From assembly GCA_019747795.1 (NCBI GenBank), contig JAIEQK010000310.1:1-39191 (forward strand): a stretch of 39,191 nt of DNA, read 5' to 3'. Each line of letters starts with the position of its first letter. Positions within the stretch are counted from its first letter, which is position 1. The stretch is from Gammaproteobacteria bacterium. GTDB lineage: Bacteria; Pseudomonadota; Gammaproteobacteria; Ga0077536. Positions 17,562-25,552 of the stretch are shown piece by piece. Below the pieces are notes generated by a model. That model made no database searches and was not told the origin of the DNA. It saw only the letters and a list, made by a program, of their open reading frames with translations. Position numbers and translations under genes: made by a program.

Positions 17562-19811
17562 TTACGCGGCGATGGGTGCCGCAGGTGGTGTAGTAATGGC
17601 CTGCTCTTCGCCGGCGATCGTGTCGTTCACATACGCGATCAGCTGGTCCATGACGGCAGCCATTTGAGGGTTGATGATGATGTCGGTGCTGGTCTGCATG
17701 GCGGCTTGCAGGTTCTGCACGCCGGCGGCGATCGCCTGCTGCTTCTTCAGCAGCGCTTCGGCGCGCGCGGTGAGCGCCTGGTTCTCGGACAGCGCGATCT
17801 CCGCTTCCGCGGCGCGCTGCTGGAGCGCGGCGGCGGCGGCCTCGGCCTGTTCCTTCGCCATGCGCTGCTGCTCAGCCTCGGGACTGCCTTCCTGCGTCGG
17901 ATCTGGCTGGCCGTTGATCTTGCGGATGCGGGCGACTATTTCGTCCTTGTTCGGCCCGTCCCACATTTCCATCACCAGGTCGAGCATGTCGAGCGCGACC
18001 TTGGCGCCCGCCTCGCCCATCTGCGTGAAGTTCGACAGCATTTCGAACAGCTGATCGAACATGGCCTGGCGCGCGTTCTTCCGGTAGTCGGCCAGGTCCA
18101 CCACGAAGTCGGCCTTCGTGGCCGTGATGTCGTTCTCGACGGTCGGCTCGCCGTTCGGCCCCACGCCCACCACGTCGTTGATGGTCATGAATTCGGTCGC
18201 GCCGCGGTCGCTGGTCAGGCGGATGATCTTGGGCGCGCTGTAATACTGCTCGATCAGCGACAGCCGGATCTCGCCTTGGAGCTGGAGCGCGAAGGCGAAA
18301 TTGTCGAACAGCTCCGTGGTGACCACGGCGCCCTCGTTCTGGCGCGCCTCGATGGCCTTGCCGCTGGTGGCGTTTGTCTCGTGGCCCAGGTTCTCGGTGG
18401 TAACGCCGCCGGCCTCGCGGATCATTTGCCGGTTCATGTTGGCGATTTCGATGTGCTGGGCGGCCACCGCGTTGTCGCGCGTGATCTCGAAGCGCTTGTT
18501 GCGCTTGACCGTGATCCAGCCGTCCGGCGCGGCCACCTCCTCGCGCGCCTCGTCGATGTCGTCGACGGCGCCCTCCTCAGCGATCACCTGCGAGGTGTTC
18601 AGGATGTGCTGCGCCTTGGACAGGCGCTTGTTCATGTCCTCCTGCGGGTCGCGCTGGTTGCGGATGGCGCCATAGCAGGCGCCGTCACGCTTCCGGCGGT
18701 AGCCCCAGATGGGCGTGAAGGGGAAGCGGTCGTGCTTGTAGGGGCTCGGCGCGTTGGAGAGCAAGCCGCCCTCGACGAAGATCGCGCACCACACTTCCAT
18801 GCGGATCGCGTTGTAGACGCTGGCCAGGCCCTCTTGCACCATGCCCTGGTGCTGCTCGGGCTCGAACACCTGGCCGTCGGCCTGCGTGTACTCGGGCGCG
18901 AGCTGGTCGTGCACACGCACCACCTGGCGCGCCACGGCCTTGCGATACCAGCACTCCACCAGGCGCACGCGCTCGCGGCGGTTGCCCACCTGGCCACTGA
19001 CGTCCTCGGTGTAGGTGGACGACGTGATGGCGCGGCCGGTGGAGTCCACGCGGTAGTAGAGCTGGACGTCCAGATCGTCGTCGTCGGTCGCGCCATACAG
19101 GTCGTGCGCGCGCGCCGCGGCCTTGATCATGCCCTCGGCGTCCGGGAAGTAGGCCACGGCCACATCCACGTCCGCCCAGCGCGAGCGGAACAGGTAGCGC
19201 GCGTCCGACATATCCGGCTCGGTGGCCAGGTGGTCGTACCAGATGTTGCGCCAGCTCTCAGAGCGCGTGTACAGCGGCTCCTTGGTTGGGTCGCCGCGCA
19301 CGCCATCTTCGAGCCAGCCGATGCCTACGCGCGCGGTGTCGGCGAACGCGCGCGACCGGTGGAACTGCGCGTGGTTCACGTCGTCCGTGTACTTCAGCAG
19401 CTTGGTCTTCACCTCGGCCGGCTTGCGGTCGTCGTCCGTCCGCGGGTAGATATGCCAGTCGAACTTGGTCCGCTTCTGCGTGCCGATGATCCAGTCGATC
19501 ACCGGCTTGATCATGTTGAAGACCAGCGCCGGCTGGCCGCGGCCCTCGATGACCGCGCGGTCGGAGTCGGCCCATTGCAGGCCGTCATAGAAGTCGTCGT
19601 CGATCGCCTGCTCGTAGCGGCCGGCGGCCTGGTCGGTGCGCGCCTTCTGCCACCAGTCCCGGATCATGCGGTAGTCGCGCTCATGCTCCGGCGTGCGGAA
19701 CCGGCTCGGGCCGTCGCCGCCCTTGGCCTGCCTGGCCTGGTCGCCGTCGGGCACCAGGCCGCTGTAGATCGACCGTTCGACCCAGCTGGTGCTTGCGGCT
19801 TCGACTTCCAT
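17562..19811 (-). CDS. Portal protein, P22-type
   Basis: The 749-residue protein is in the size range of P22-like portals. Matching segments include DDDFYDGLQWADSDRAVIEG, GQPALVFNMIKPVIDWIIGT and WRNIWYDHLATEPDMSDAR. A long C-terminal helical barrel-like region, rich in Ala, Glu and Gln (about residues 610-735), follows. It forms the dodecameric ring through which DNA enters and leaves. It follows the terminase genes and precedes scaffold and capsid, the canonical order. The start overlaps the upstream stop by one base (TGATG). Confidence 0.9.
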   Translation of the reverse strand: MEVEAASTSWVERSIYSGLVPDGDQARQAKGGDGPSRFRTPEHERDYRMIRDWWQKARTDQAAGRYEQAIDDDFYDGLQWADSDRAVIEGRGQPALVFNMIKPVIDWIIGTQKRTKFDWHIYPRTDDDRKPAEVKTKLLKYTDDVNHAQFHRSRAFADTARVGIGWLEDGVRGDPTKEPLYTRSESWRNIWYDHLATEPDMSDARYLFRSRWADVDVAVAYFPDAEGMIKAAARAHDLYGATDDDDLDVQLYYRVDSTGRAITSSTYTEDVSGQVGNRRERVRLVECWYRKAVARQVVRVHDQLAPEYTQADGQVFEPEQHQGMVQEGLASVYNAIRMEVWCAIFVEGGLLSNAPSPYKHDRFPFTPIWGYRRKRDGACYGAIRNQRDPQEDMNKRLSKAQHILNTSQVIAEEGAVDDIDEAREEVAAPDGWITVKRNKRFEITRDNAVAAQHIEIANMNRQMIREAGGVTTENLGHETNATSGKAIEARQNEGAVVTTELFDNFAFALQLQGEIRLSLIEQYYSAPKIIRLTSDRGATEFMTINDVVGVGPNGEPTVENDITATKADFVVDLADYRKNARQAMFDQLFEMLSNFTQMGEAGAKVALDMLDLVMEMWDGPNKDEIVARIRKINGQPDPTQEGSPEAEQQRMAKEQAEAAAAALQQRAAEAEIALSENQALTARAEALLKKQQAIAAGVQNLQAAMQTSTDIIINPQMAAVMDQLIAYVNDTIAGEEQAITTPPAAPIAA

Positions 19812-20260
19812 CAGAACGCGTGCATCAGGCCGCCGGCGGCGAGGGTGCCGCCCTGGTAGACCTTCACCTCGCCATCCACGGGGATGTCGGGGTGGCGATC
19901 ATCCTTGACCATTTCGTACTCGAACGCTTCGAGCACCATCGGCAGGTAGTCGCCGATCATCTGGAAAATCTGCCGGCGCGCCTGCACGCCATCGCCCAGA
20001 CCGATCATGTTCCCGATGTCCGCGGTGCGCTGGTAGCACCAGCTGGTCGGGTAGCCGTCCGAATTGCAGTAGCGCCAGGCGGTGGACAGCGGGATGACCC
20101 ACAGCTTGCGGTCGCCCGACTTGCGCTCGTGCGTCGTGATGCACAGGCACGGCTCTTTCGAGTCCATGCCGTTCGCGTTGTAGCCTGCGCCGTCCGGGAT
20201 GTAGCTGACGAACATCACCAGGTCGCCGCGACGGAAGGCGGTGCCGCCGGCTTTGCTCAT
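19811..20260 (-). CDS. Small protein between terminase and portal, unknown
   Basis: The 149-residue protein has a beta-rich N-terminal half with several Cys (CLCITTHE, WRYCNSDG, WCYQRT) and a helical middle (RRQIFQMIGDYLPMVLEAFEYEMV). It ends with VYQGGTLAAGGLMHAF. There is no membrane or catalytic motif. It is coupled to the portal gene by a one-base overlap. Proteins of this kind in the terminase-portal interval are usually assembly factors, but no family is recognised. Confidence 0.78.
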   Translation of the reverse strand: MSKAGGTAFRRGDLVMFVSYIPDGAGYNANGMDSKEPCLCITTHERKSGDRKLWVIPLSTAWRYCNSDGYPTSWCYQRTADIGNMIGLGDGVQARRQIFQMIGDYLPMVLEAFEYEMVKDDRHPDIPVDGEVKVYQGGTLAAGGLMHAF

Positions 20261-20282
20261 ATCGTTGCCTCGTTGAATTCGA

Positions 20283-20666
20283 TCACGCCGGCACCCGCGC
20301 GCCCAGCTTGCGCCGCACCTCGGACGCGTAGCCGCGCACGAAGGACGGCAGCTTCTCGCGGCCGTAGCGGAACTGGCCGGTCAGCCACTCCTGGATGCGC
20401 GGGCCCTCTTCGTCCAGCTCGACCAGGCGCGCGGCGTCGCGCTGCCCTTCCAGGCGCGTGCGGATCTCAGCCACCACGCTGCGCGCGATGGTCGCGTCGT
20501 CGACCACCGGGCTCAGCAGCACCGGGCGGCGCAGCAGCGCGTGGGTCGCCATGACGCAGCCGCGCACGCGCTCCAGGTCGGTCACCTCGGCGGCCATGCC
20601 GACGGACAGGGTGAAGCCGACCAGGTCGATGCGATCGATCGGCTCTATCTTGCGAAGTTGAGACAT
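20283..20666 (-). CDS. Small phage protein downstream of terminase, unknown
   Basis: I use the ATG at 20666 (127 residues, MSQLRKIEPIDRID). The frame remains open to 20888, but the upstream part has weak coding character and an in-frame ATG here follows a CAACGGAGA site. The protein is soluble and helical, with AEIRTRLEGQRDAARLVELD and a basic C-terminus (SEVRRKLGARVPA). Function is unknown. It precedes a 149-residue gene and the portal gene in the late operon. Confidence 0.7.
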   Translation of the reverse strand: MSQLRKIEPIDRIDLVGFTLSVGMAAEVTDLERVRGCVMATHALLRRPVLLSPVVDDATIARSVVAEIRTRLEGQRDAARLVELDEEGPRIQEWLTGQFRYGREKLPSFVRGYASEVRRKLGARVPA

Positions 20667-20978
20667 AGTGGGGTGTCTCCGTTGAATTAGGCGGCAGTTT
20701 TGAGCTGCGAGCGCTCCGGCAAGGTCCGTGCGCGGGTGCTTCCAGCCATTGGGTGCATTGCCGCCGTCGCGGATACACCACGTTGCTAAACCCGCGTCCA
20801 TTTCCGCTCGCTGTTCCTGCGGCTCGCCACCTGGCGGTGACCAGGTGGATACCTCGCAGTCGTCATGCCTAGGACGGCCAGGCCACACCAGACTTCATCG
20901 GGCGCACCGTGGGCTCGGCCCATCAGCGGCGCTTGCGCGCCCTTTACAGCTTCCCTCGATCTGGTTTCCCGACTCGAA
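20667..20978. other. 312-base gap after the terminase gene, no confident gene
   Basis: No convincing gene fills this stretch. Two weak leftward frames exist: one from an ATG at 20923 (45 residues, ending NSERKWTRV) and one from an ATG at 20793 running in frame into the downstream gene. A perfect 8-bp inverted repeat, CCACCTGG / CCAGGTGG with loop CGGTGA, lies at 20827-20848, without a T-run on either side. The gap is unusual in an otherwise packed genome; it could hold a small RNA, a decayed gene or a promoter. Confidence 0.5.
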
Positions 20979-23315
20979 TCACGCGGCGCGCCAGTTGCGC
21001 TGCCGCTTCTTCTTCTCGCGGTCGCGCCCGTAGGCGCGCTCGTAGTGCCACTCCTGGCACAGCTGCCGAAAGGCGTCGGCGCCGTGAATGGCGGGGGTCT
21101 TGGCCGGGTTGTCCTTGAACGACTCCAGTCGCTCGTCCCAATCGCGGCGGTAGTTCTCCAGGTGCGCGATGCCGAGTGCACAGCCGCGCTCGCTGAAGCG
21201 CGAGGCGGGCAGCACCAGGCGCACGGCCTCGATGCCGTCCAGCACGCTCGGCACGCGCTCGACCACCTCGATGTTGCGCATGCCCAGGCTTTCGAGATAC
21301 GTGCGCCGCGTCTCGCCCTTGGCCTGGCTCAGCTCGGACACCTCGATGTCGTGCGGCAGGTAGTGCGCGCCGTAGGTGAAGCCGAACTCCTCGCGCACCT
21401 CGCGCAGCAGGTTGACCCAGTACACCAGGCCCTCGGAGTGGCCCTCTTCGTAGCGCAGCCAGCGGTGCTCGCCCAGCGTGACGATGTACTGGTGCCACCA
21501 GATCGCGGTGCTGTCGTTCTTGCCCAGGTCCCAGGTGGTGTTCACCGGGATGCGCGGGTCGAACGGCAGATCGGGCGCGATGCGCTGCTGGCGGCGCAGC
21601 CACACCATCTGCTTGCCGTAGTAGGTGCCCTCGGTCGCGCCCTGGAATGCCTCCGGCGGCGTGCTCGGGTGCTCCCGGTACATGAGGTCCGATTGCGTCT
21701 CGAACTTCTTCGCGTACCAGGCGCGCTGGCCAGGCGTGAGCTTGATGCCCTCGCGCTTCGCCAGGTCCTTGAAGTAGGTTTCCACCTCGCGCGGCACCTG
21801 GACCGTCTTCGGGTTCAGGACGTTCTTGCGGTCGCGCCACCACGGGTAGAAGTGGAAGCGGAAGTCGAGCTGTGACAGCTCGGCGCCCGACTCCAGCCGC
21901 TTGCGCGCGCGCTCGGCGTACTCGTAGAAGTCGCCCTGGCGGCCCTCGGCCGTGCTCTCGATCGTGATGCGCTTGCCGACGTGCACGGTGTTCAGCGCGC
22001 CGGACCGGATTTCCTTGGCCTTGTCCGGGAACTTCGCGCAGATTTTGCCGTGCTCGGAAATGTGCAGCCATTGCAGCGTGCCGCCGCGCATCGAGGTGCC
22101 GCAGCTGATCCGCGAGCCGTGCGGAAAGGTCAGCTCGCGGGCGTTGTCTTCGGTGGTGGCGGCGACCGGCGCCAGGTGCGGGTGCTTCTCCAGCAGCCGG
22201 CGGACCACCCAGCGGATCTTGTCTTCGAAAATGCGCTCGCTGTCCTCACGCGTGTGTGCGATGAGGTGCGCGTGGAAATTCTCGCGCCAGATGCAGGCGT
22301 CCAGCATCTGGATCGCGGTCAGTGTGGTGTTGTGCGACACGAAGCCTTCGGCGATGTACGTGCCGGTGCTGGTCTGCAAATCGATCATCGTTTGCTCGGC
22401 CAGCGGCTCGATGGAGGTAATGGTCGCCCACCCCACGCCGCCGTTTCGCTTGCCCGGAAGCTCTCGGCCTTCCCACCAGCGCGTCCCGATGAATCGCGCG
22501 GGGCGCGTCTTGCCTAGCAGACGGAACAACTCATCCTGCCGGCCGATCTCAATGCGATGCACAGGCTTCGTGCCAATCTTGCTGCGGTCGCCGCAGCGCG
22601 TATCGACCCACTCGCCCGTGTGGAAGCCGCCATCGGCGAGATAGGCGCGCAGCCGGTTGAGGACGGCCCCGGCCACCTGAGAAACGCCCAGCGTCACGCT
22701 ATGGTTCGTGTGGAGCGAGCCTTCACCATCGATCAGCCCGCCGACCCAGCCATCCTCAAACGTCGGCGCTGACCACGGCTTGGTCACCCATCGGACTCGC
22801 GTCCCCACGGTCAGGCGGCCGTGCTTGGTCTTCTCTATGGTGCGCCACTGCGCGTCCGACGCGGCCTTGCGCGACAACCAGGGGTGCTGCCCGGTGCAGA
22901 TTACGGAGCGGCCGTCGTCGAAGGTGACGCGGTAGGCTTTCCGGCACACAGAGACGACGCCTTGGACCGTGGCCGTGCGCATCTTGCGCGCACGCCCCCT
23001 GCCGCCGGGCACGTGCTCGTCTACCGCGACCAGCTCATCACCGATGCGAAGATCGCCGATGCGGACCCAGCGCAGATCAGCTGTGAGCACGTTCGTCCGG
23101 GGGTCCAGACAGAATCCATGCTGGCGACTTTTAAGGATCAGATCGAAGTACCACTGGTTCCAGTAGTAGTCGGTCTGCACCGCGTTGGGGATGAACGGGA
23201 CGGCGTTCGCGTCCTCGTCCACGATCTCGTAGAGGTGCGTGATGCGCCACCACGGATCGGCGAGGCATTCGGCCTCAGTCTTCGGCTGCTTGTACCAGGC
23301 GGGTGTCCACAGCAC
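20979..23315 (-). CDS. terL: Terminase large subunit, interrupted in frame by an intein
   Basis: The 778-residue precursor contains a 261-residue intein (residues 69-329). Joined exteins give 517 residues, normal for a large terminase. The splice site falls in the ATPase Walker A-type motif: KSRQHGF before and TTLTAIQ after, giving KSRQHGFTT. The Walker B and catalytic-acid region is LHISEH (about 417-422). RNase H-like nuclease acidic residues are likely Asp596 (TTWDLGKND), Asp656 (LPHDIE) and Asp748 (GADAFRQ). The protein cuts and pumps DNA into the procapsid through the portal. The start is GTG at 23315, nine bases after the small subunit stop. Without splicing the ATPase should be inactive. 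Confidence 0.93.
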   Translation of the reverse strand: MLWTPAWYKQPKTEAECLADPWWRITHLYEIVDEDANAVPFIPNAVQTDYYWNQWYFDLILKSRQHGFCLDPRTNVLTADLRWVRIGDLRIGDELVAVDEHVPGGRGRARKMRTATVQGVVSVCRKAYRVTFDDGRSVICTGQHPWLSRKAASDAQWRTIEKTKHGRLTVGTRVRWVTKPWSAPTFEDGWVGGLIDGEGSLHTNHSVTLGVSQVAGAVLNRLRAYLADGGFHTGEWVDTRCGDRSKIGTKPVHRIEIGRQDELFRLLGKTRPARFIGTRWWEGRELPGKRNGGVGWATITSIEPLAEQTMIDLQTSTGTYIAEGFVSHNTTLTAIQMLDACIWRENFHAHLIAHTREDSERIFEDKIRWVVRRLLEKHPHLAPVAATTEDNARELTFPHGSRISCGTSMRGGTLQWLHISEHGKICAKFPDKAKEIRSGALNTVHVGKRITIESTAEGRQGDFYEYAERARKRLESGAELSQLDFRFHFYPWWRDRKNVLNPKTVQVPREVETYFKDLAKREGIKLTPGQRAWYAKKFETQSDLMYREHPSTPPEAFQGATEGTYYGKQMVWLRRQQRIAPDLPFDPRIPVNTTWDLGKNDSTAIWWHQYIVTLGEHRWLRYEEGHSEGLVYWVNLLREVREEFGFTYGAHYLPHDIEVSELSQAKGETRRTYLESLGMRNIEVVERVPSVLDGIEAVRLVLPASRFSERGCALGIAHLENYRRDWDERLESFKDNPAKTPAIHGADAFRQLCQEWHYERAYGRDREKKKRQRNWRAA
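22329..23111 (-). mobile_element. Intein with LAGLIDADG-type endonuclease domain in terL
   Basis: The element encodes 261 residues. It begins with Cys1 (CLDPRTNVLT, block A), has a block B TGQH at intein residues 73-76, and ends GTYIAEGFVSHN with the terminal His-Asn, followed by Thr as the +1 extein residue. A single LAGLIDADG-like motif, WVGGLIDGEG, sits at about 122-131. No clear second copy is seen, so the endonuclease would act as a dimer or be decaying. All splicing residues look intact. Boundaries follow from the extein reading KSRQHGF / TTLT. Confidence 0.9.
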
Positions 23316-23324
23316 CTGGCAACG

Positions 23325-23876
23325 TCACTTCCCCACGGCGCCCGGCGGCACCAGCGGGGTAGCGGATGCCTGGCGCACGACTGCCACCAGCGGATTCTCG
23401 GTATCGCCGCGCGCGGTCAGATCGACCTTCACGCCGTACTTCTTCGGCAGCATCTTGGCCGCGATGGACAGGCGCGCATCGACGCGCAGCTTCGAGCGCT
23501 GGATCGCCTCGTTGTTCACCGCGTAGCCCAGGACGTTGCCGTCCTTGTCCTTGCGCTCCATCCAGTCGTTGCGACCGTCGTCGGCGATGTCCAGGACGTC
23601 GTCGAGGTTCACTTCCTGCTGAACCTCTCTTGCAAGCGTGTATTGGTCAAGAAATTGCTTGTGCAATTCCGGCGGGTTTGGTCGGTTCGCCATCAGCAAC
23701 CAGGTCAGCAGCGTTTGCCAGGACGGCATGTCCGGGTCTTCGCTAATCGACCGCAGCGATCGCGGCTGGACCAGGCGCAGGCATATCTCGTCGATCAGCT
23801 CTTGCGTCAGCTTGCTCGGGCGGCCTGGGCCTGGCCGCTTCTCACCGGCGGCGCTCTTTTCGCTCTTCTTGGGCAT
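23325..23876 (-). CDS. terS: Terminase small subunit, putative
   Basis: The start is taken at the ATG at 23876 (183 residues), with GAGAAG about eight bases upstream; the frame is open to 23945 but that part overlaps another small gene. A basic N-terminus precedes GRPSKLTQELIDEICLRL and a helix-turn-helix-like segment (SLRSISEDPDMPSWQTLLTWL, split by one residue turn), followed by an oligomerising helix (REVQQEVNLDDVLDIADD). This is the usual plan of small terminases that bind pac or cos DNA. It lies directly before the large subunit. Family assignment is by architecture and position. Confidence 0.82.
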   Translation of the reverse strand: MPKKSEKSAAGEKRPGPGRPSKLTQELIDEICLRLVQPRSLRSISEDPDMPSWQTLLTWLLMANRPNPPELHKQFLDQYTLAREVQQEVNLDDVLDIADDGRNDWMERKDKDGNVLGYAVNNEAIQRSKLRVDARLSIAAKMLPKKYGVKVDLTARGDTENPLVAVVRQASATPLVPPGAVGK

Positions 23877-24048
23877 TGTGGGTCTTCTCGCGCTCGTCGC
23901 GCGATTTAGTTCGGCGAATCCGGCGCCCATCACCATGCCCACCACCTGGCTTCTGGTGCGCCGGATTGCCGAGGCTGGCGTACAGCGAAGACATACCGGC
24001 TGATGCGGGGTGGGCGCCGGCCATCTTCGTGTGCGGTACTTTCTTCAT
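23842..24048 (-). CDS. Small basic protein upstream of terS
   Basis: The 68-residue product is Lys/Arg/His/Gly-rich (KKVPHTKMAGAH, RRIRRTKSRDERE). It begins five bases after the stop of a 16-residue frame and overlaps the terS start by 35 bases. It has no strong ribosome binding site of its own, suggesting coupling to the preceding mini-gene. Its basic nature suggests nucleic acid contact. It could also be a non-coding by-product of the leader region. Confidence 0.55.
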   Translation of the reverse strand: MKKVPHTKMAGAHPASAGMSSLYASLGNPAHQKPGGGHGDGRRIRRTKSRDEREKTHNAQEERKERRR

Positions 24049-24052
24049 GGAC

Positions 24053-24103
24053 TCAGCGCGGTTTCGGCCGCGGCTTCGACTTCGGTCCGCAGGACTTGGC
24101 CAT
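24053..24103 (-). CDS. 16-residue basic peptide with strong ribosome binding site
   Basis: The frame MAKSCGPKSKPRPKPR, stop TGA, is preceded by AGGAG seven bases before the ATG, one of the best sites in the window. It is followed after four bases by another small basic gene. The KPRPKPR tail suggests nucleic acid binding or a leader for coupling. It is below the usual gene-calling size limit. Confidence 0.55.
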   Translation of the reverse strand: MAKSCGPKSKPRPKPR

Positions 24104-24121
24104 TGCGTTTTCTCCTAGGGT

Positions 24122-24646
24122 TTACCGCGCTCGCTTGAGCGCGGAATACTTGCTTTTCCCGCCTTTCACCTTAGCGTGGGGCCTGGCGAATGCTTCGAGG
24201 GCTGTCCTGGACTGCGCCGCCAAGTCGGCGGCCTCCTGAACGGCGGGCGCGGGCCGGAACCACTCGCCTCGCTCGCGGTGTTCGGCCAGCGCGGCGTGCA
24301 GGGCGCGCTCGACCCAGTGCTCTGTCTCCACGCACGCCAGCACGACGATTGGGAGCGGGCAGAACGTGCGTGCGTCAGCGATCCGCTGCTTGATGCCGCG
24401 GCGCGTCTGGCCGATCTTGATGAAGCCGCCAGCCTCGACGAAGTAGACGTGCGTGGGCGTGACGTTCAGGCCCTCCCAGCACTTCTGCTGGTCGGGAGTA
24501 AGCGCGCGCTTTGCAAGATCGTCGTAGTGGGACTCGCAGTAGATCGAGAAGGTCAGCGCCTCAGACTCACAGCCAGGGAATTCGCACGAGCGGGACTCGC
24601 GCGGCGCGGCTGGTGAGGGGCGGAAAAGCTGCTTGCGCGCTCTCAC
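24122..24646 (-). CDS. GIY-YIG family (T5orf172/MUG113-like) protein with zinc-binding N-terminus
   Basis: The 174-residue product starts with GTG. An N-terminal cysteine cluster (CEFPGCES, then IYCESHY, residues about 21-41) suggests a small zinc-binding module. Residues about 66-130 carry the T5orf172/MUG113 pattern: HVYFVEAGGFIKIGQTRRG, RIADARTF, then HWVERALHAALAEHRERGEWF, with the conserved KIGQT, Glu and GEWF. These are GIY-YIG-superfamily domains found in phage homing or repair-like nucleases. It stands at the head of the terminase genes. The basic C-terminus may bind DNA. Confidence 0.75.
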   Translation of the reverse strand: MRARKQLFRPSPAAPRESRSCEFPGCESEALTFSIYCESHYDDLAKRALTPDQQKCWEGLNVTPTHVYFVEAGGFIKIGQTRRGIKQRIADARTFCPLPIVVLACVETEHWVERALHAALAEHRERGEWFRPAPAVQEAADLAAQSRTALEAFARPHAKVKGGKSKYSALKRAR

Positions 24647-24673
24647 GGATGAGAAGGGCCGCAGCCTGGCGAA

Positions 24674-24702
24674 ATTGGAGCATCCGGATTGCGTTCCGTC
24701 AA
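24674..24702 (-). promoter_or_regulatory. Candidate leftward late promoter after the Q-like gene
   Basis: On the minus strand TTGACG (24697-24702) is followed after 17 bp by TCCAAT (24674-24679). It lies in the 61-base gap between the Q-like gene and the first gene of the terminase operon. In lambdoid phages the late promoter sits just downstream of Q. The -10 element is imperfect. Confidence 0.4.
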
Positions 24703-24707
24703 CTGCC

Positions 24708-25280
24708 TCATGCCGCCCTCGCCTTCCCCACGACGCGACGCACGCCGATGGACTCCCACTCCACTAGGCGCGCAAGCCGGCCCATGTAGAATTCCTGGGC
24801 CGCGCCGCCCTTGAAGGTGTTGAAGGCCAGCCCGAGCGCTGCGGCGCGCGCCTGCATTGAAGCCGGGGCATAGCCAGTGCCCGTGCAGCCCTCACAGGTC
24901 ACCACCGATGCGCCTCGCATCACGGTCTGCCGCCCCAAGCACGCCTCGCAGCGCCGCGCGCGCAGGAACTCCGCCACCACCGCGCGACACACGACCATCC
25001 GCGCCGCGCGGATCTCCCATGTTCGGCAGCCACCGGCGTCCTCGCATAGGTCGCGCACCAGCTCGCCGGCATCCCGTTCGTCGCCGCCCGCGTACTTGAT
25101 CAGCAGCACGCGGACAGCGCCATCCGGCAGGGTTCTGAAGGTTCCGTCGTCGCGAAGACGCCCGGCCAGGGCGTGGCCCACCTCGGCGGAGGTGAAGGCG
25201 GCTTTCCCGCCACCCACCCACACCTCGTACTGGCCACCTCGCGCCGTGGCGCGCGCCAGGATGTCCTCGGCCGCGCTCAT
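24708..25280 (-). CDS. Zinc-finger protein, putative Q-type antiterminator
   Basis: The start is the ATG at 25280 (190 residues, MSAAEDILAR); the longer open frame upstream is an artefact. A four-cysteine zinc site is formed by Cys111-x2-Cys114-x-G and Cys129-x2-Cys132-x-GTG. The C-terminus is helical and basic (ARAAALGLAFNTF, LARLVEWESIGVRRVVGKARAA). CxxCxG pairs followed by a helical tail at the end of the leftward early operon, just before late genes, are typical of Q-type antitermination proteins. A DnaJ-like zinc domain is the alternative reading. Function is inferred. Confidence 0.55.
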   Translation of the reverse strand: MSAAEDILARATARGGQYEVWVGGGKAAFTSAEVGHALAGRLRDDGTFRTLPDGAVRVLLIKYAGGDERDAGELVRDLCEDAGGCRTWEIRAARMVVCRAVVAEFLRARRCEACLGRQTVMRGASVVTCEGCTGTGYAPASMQARAAALGLAFNTFKGGAAQEFYMGRLARLVEWESIGVRRVVGKARAA

Positions 25281-25543
25281 GCAGCCACCGGCGGCGGTTC
25301 GGGCTCGGGCACCATGCCCATTTCCAGGAACTCGGTAGCCTGGCGCTGGATGCGCACGGCCGCGGCCATGCGATCGCGCGGGTCGGGTCCGGCCGCCACC
25401 TGGCACGATGCGATCATCAGCGAGGTGAGCAGTTCGGACTCGGTGCGCGTCAGCTTCCTGGCCTCGGCCATGACCATCATCTTCTGGTAGAACTCCGCGA
25501 CCTTGGTCAGCGGGTTCCGCGGGTGCGGGGTGACGTCGGACAT
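25277..25543 (-). CDS. Small helical protein, unknown
   Basis: The 88-residue protein (MSDVTPHPRNPLTKVAEFY) is mainly helical, with AEARKLTRTESELLTSLMIASC and a helix near residues 60-75, and ends in a Pro-rich tail. It overlaps the Q-like gene by four bases (ATGA). No known family was recognised. Confidence 0.68.
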   Translation of the reverse strand: MSDVTPHPRNPLTKVAEFYQKMMVMAEARKLTRTESELLTSLMIASCQVAAGPDPRDRMAAAVRIQRQATEFLEMGMVPEPEPPPVAA

Positions 25544-25552
25544 CGGTCCTCC

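Noticed and set aside
17535-19859. 774-codon plus-strand open frame opposite the portal gene
   Set aside because: High-GC antisense shadow: it mirrors the portal frame, has Val/Arg/His/Asp-rich composition without domains, and lacks a sensible start context.
20667-20888. N-terminal extension of the gene at 20283-20666
   Set aside because: Coding character is weak and a better ATG with a nearby purine site exists at 20666; kept only as part of the described gap.
20950-21000. tRNA-like 3' end (ATTCGAGTC followed by CCA) at the terL stop
   Set aside because: No acceptor, D-arm or anticodon arm can be folded with it, and it overlaps the terminase coding end.
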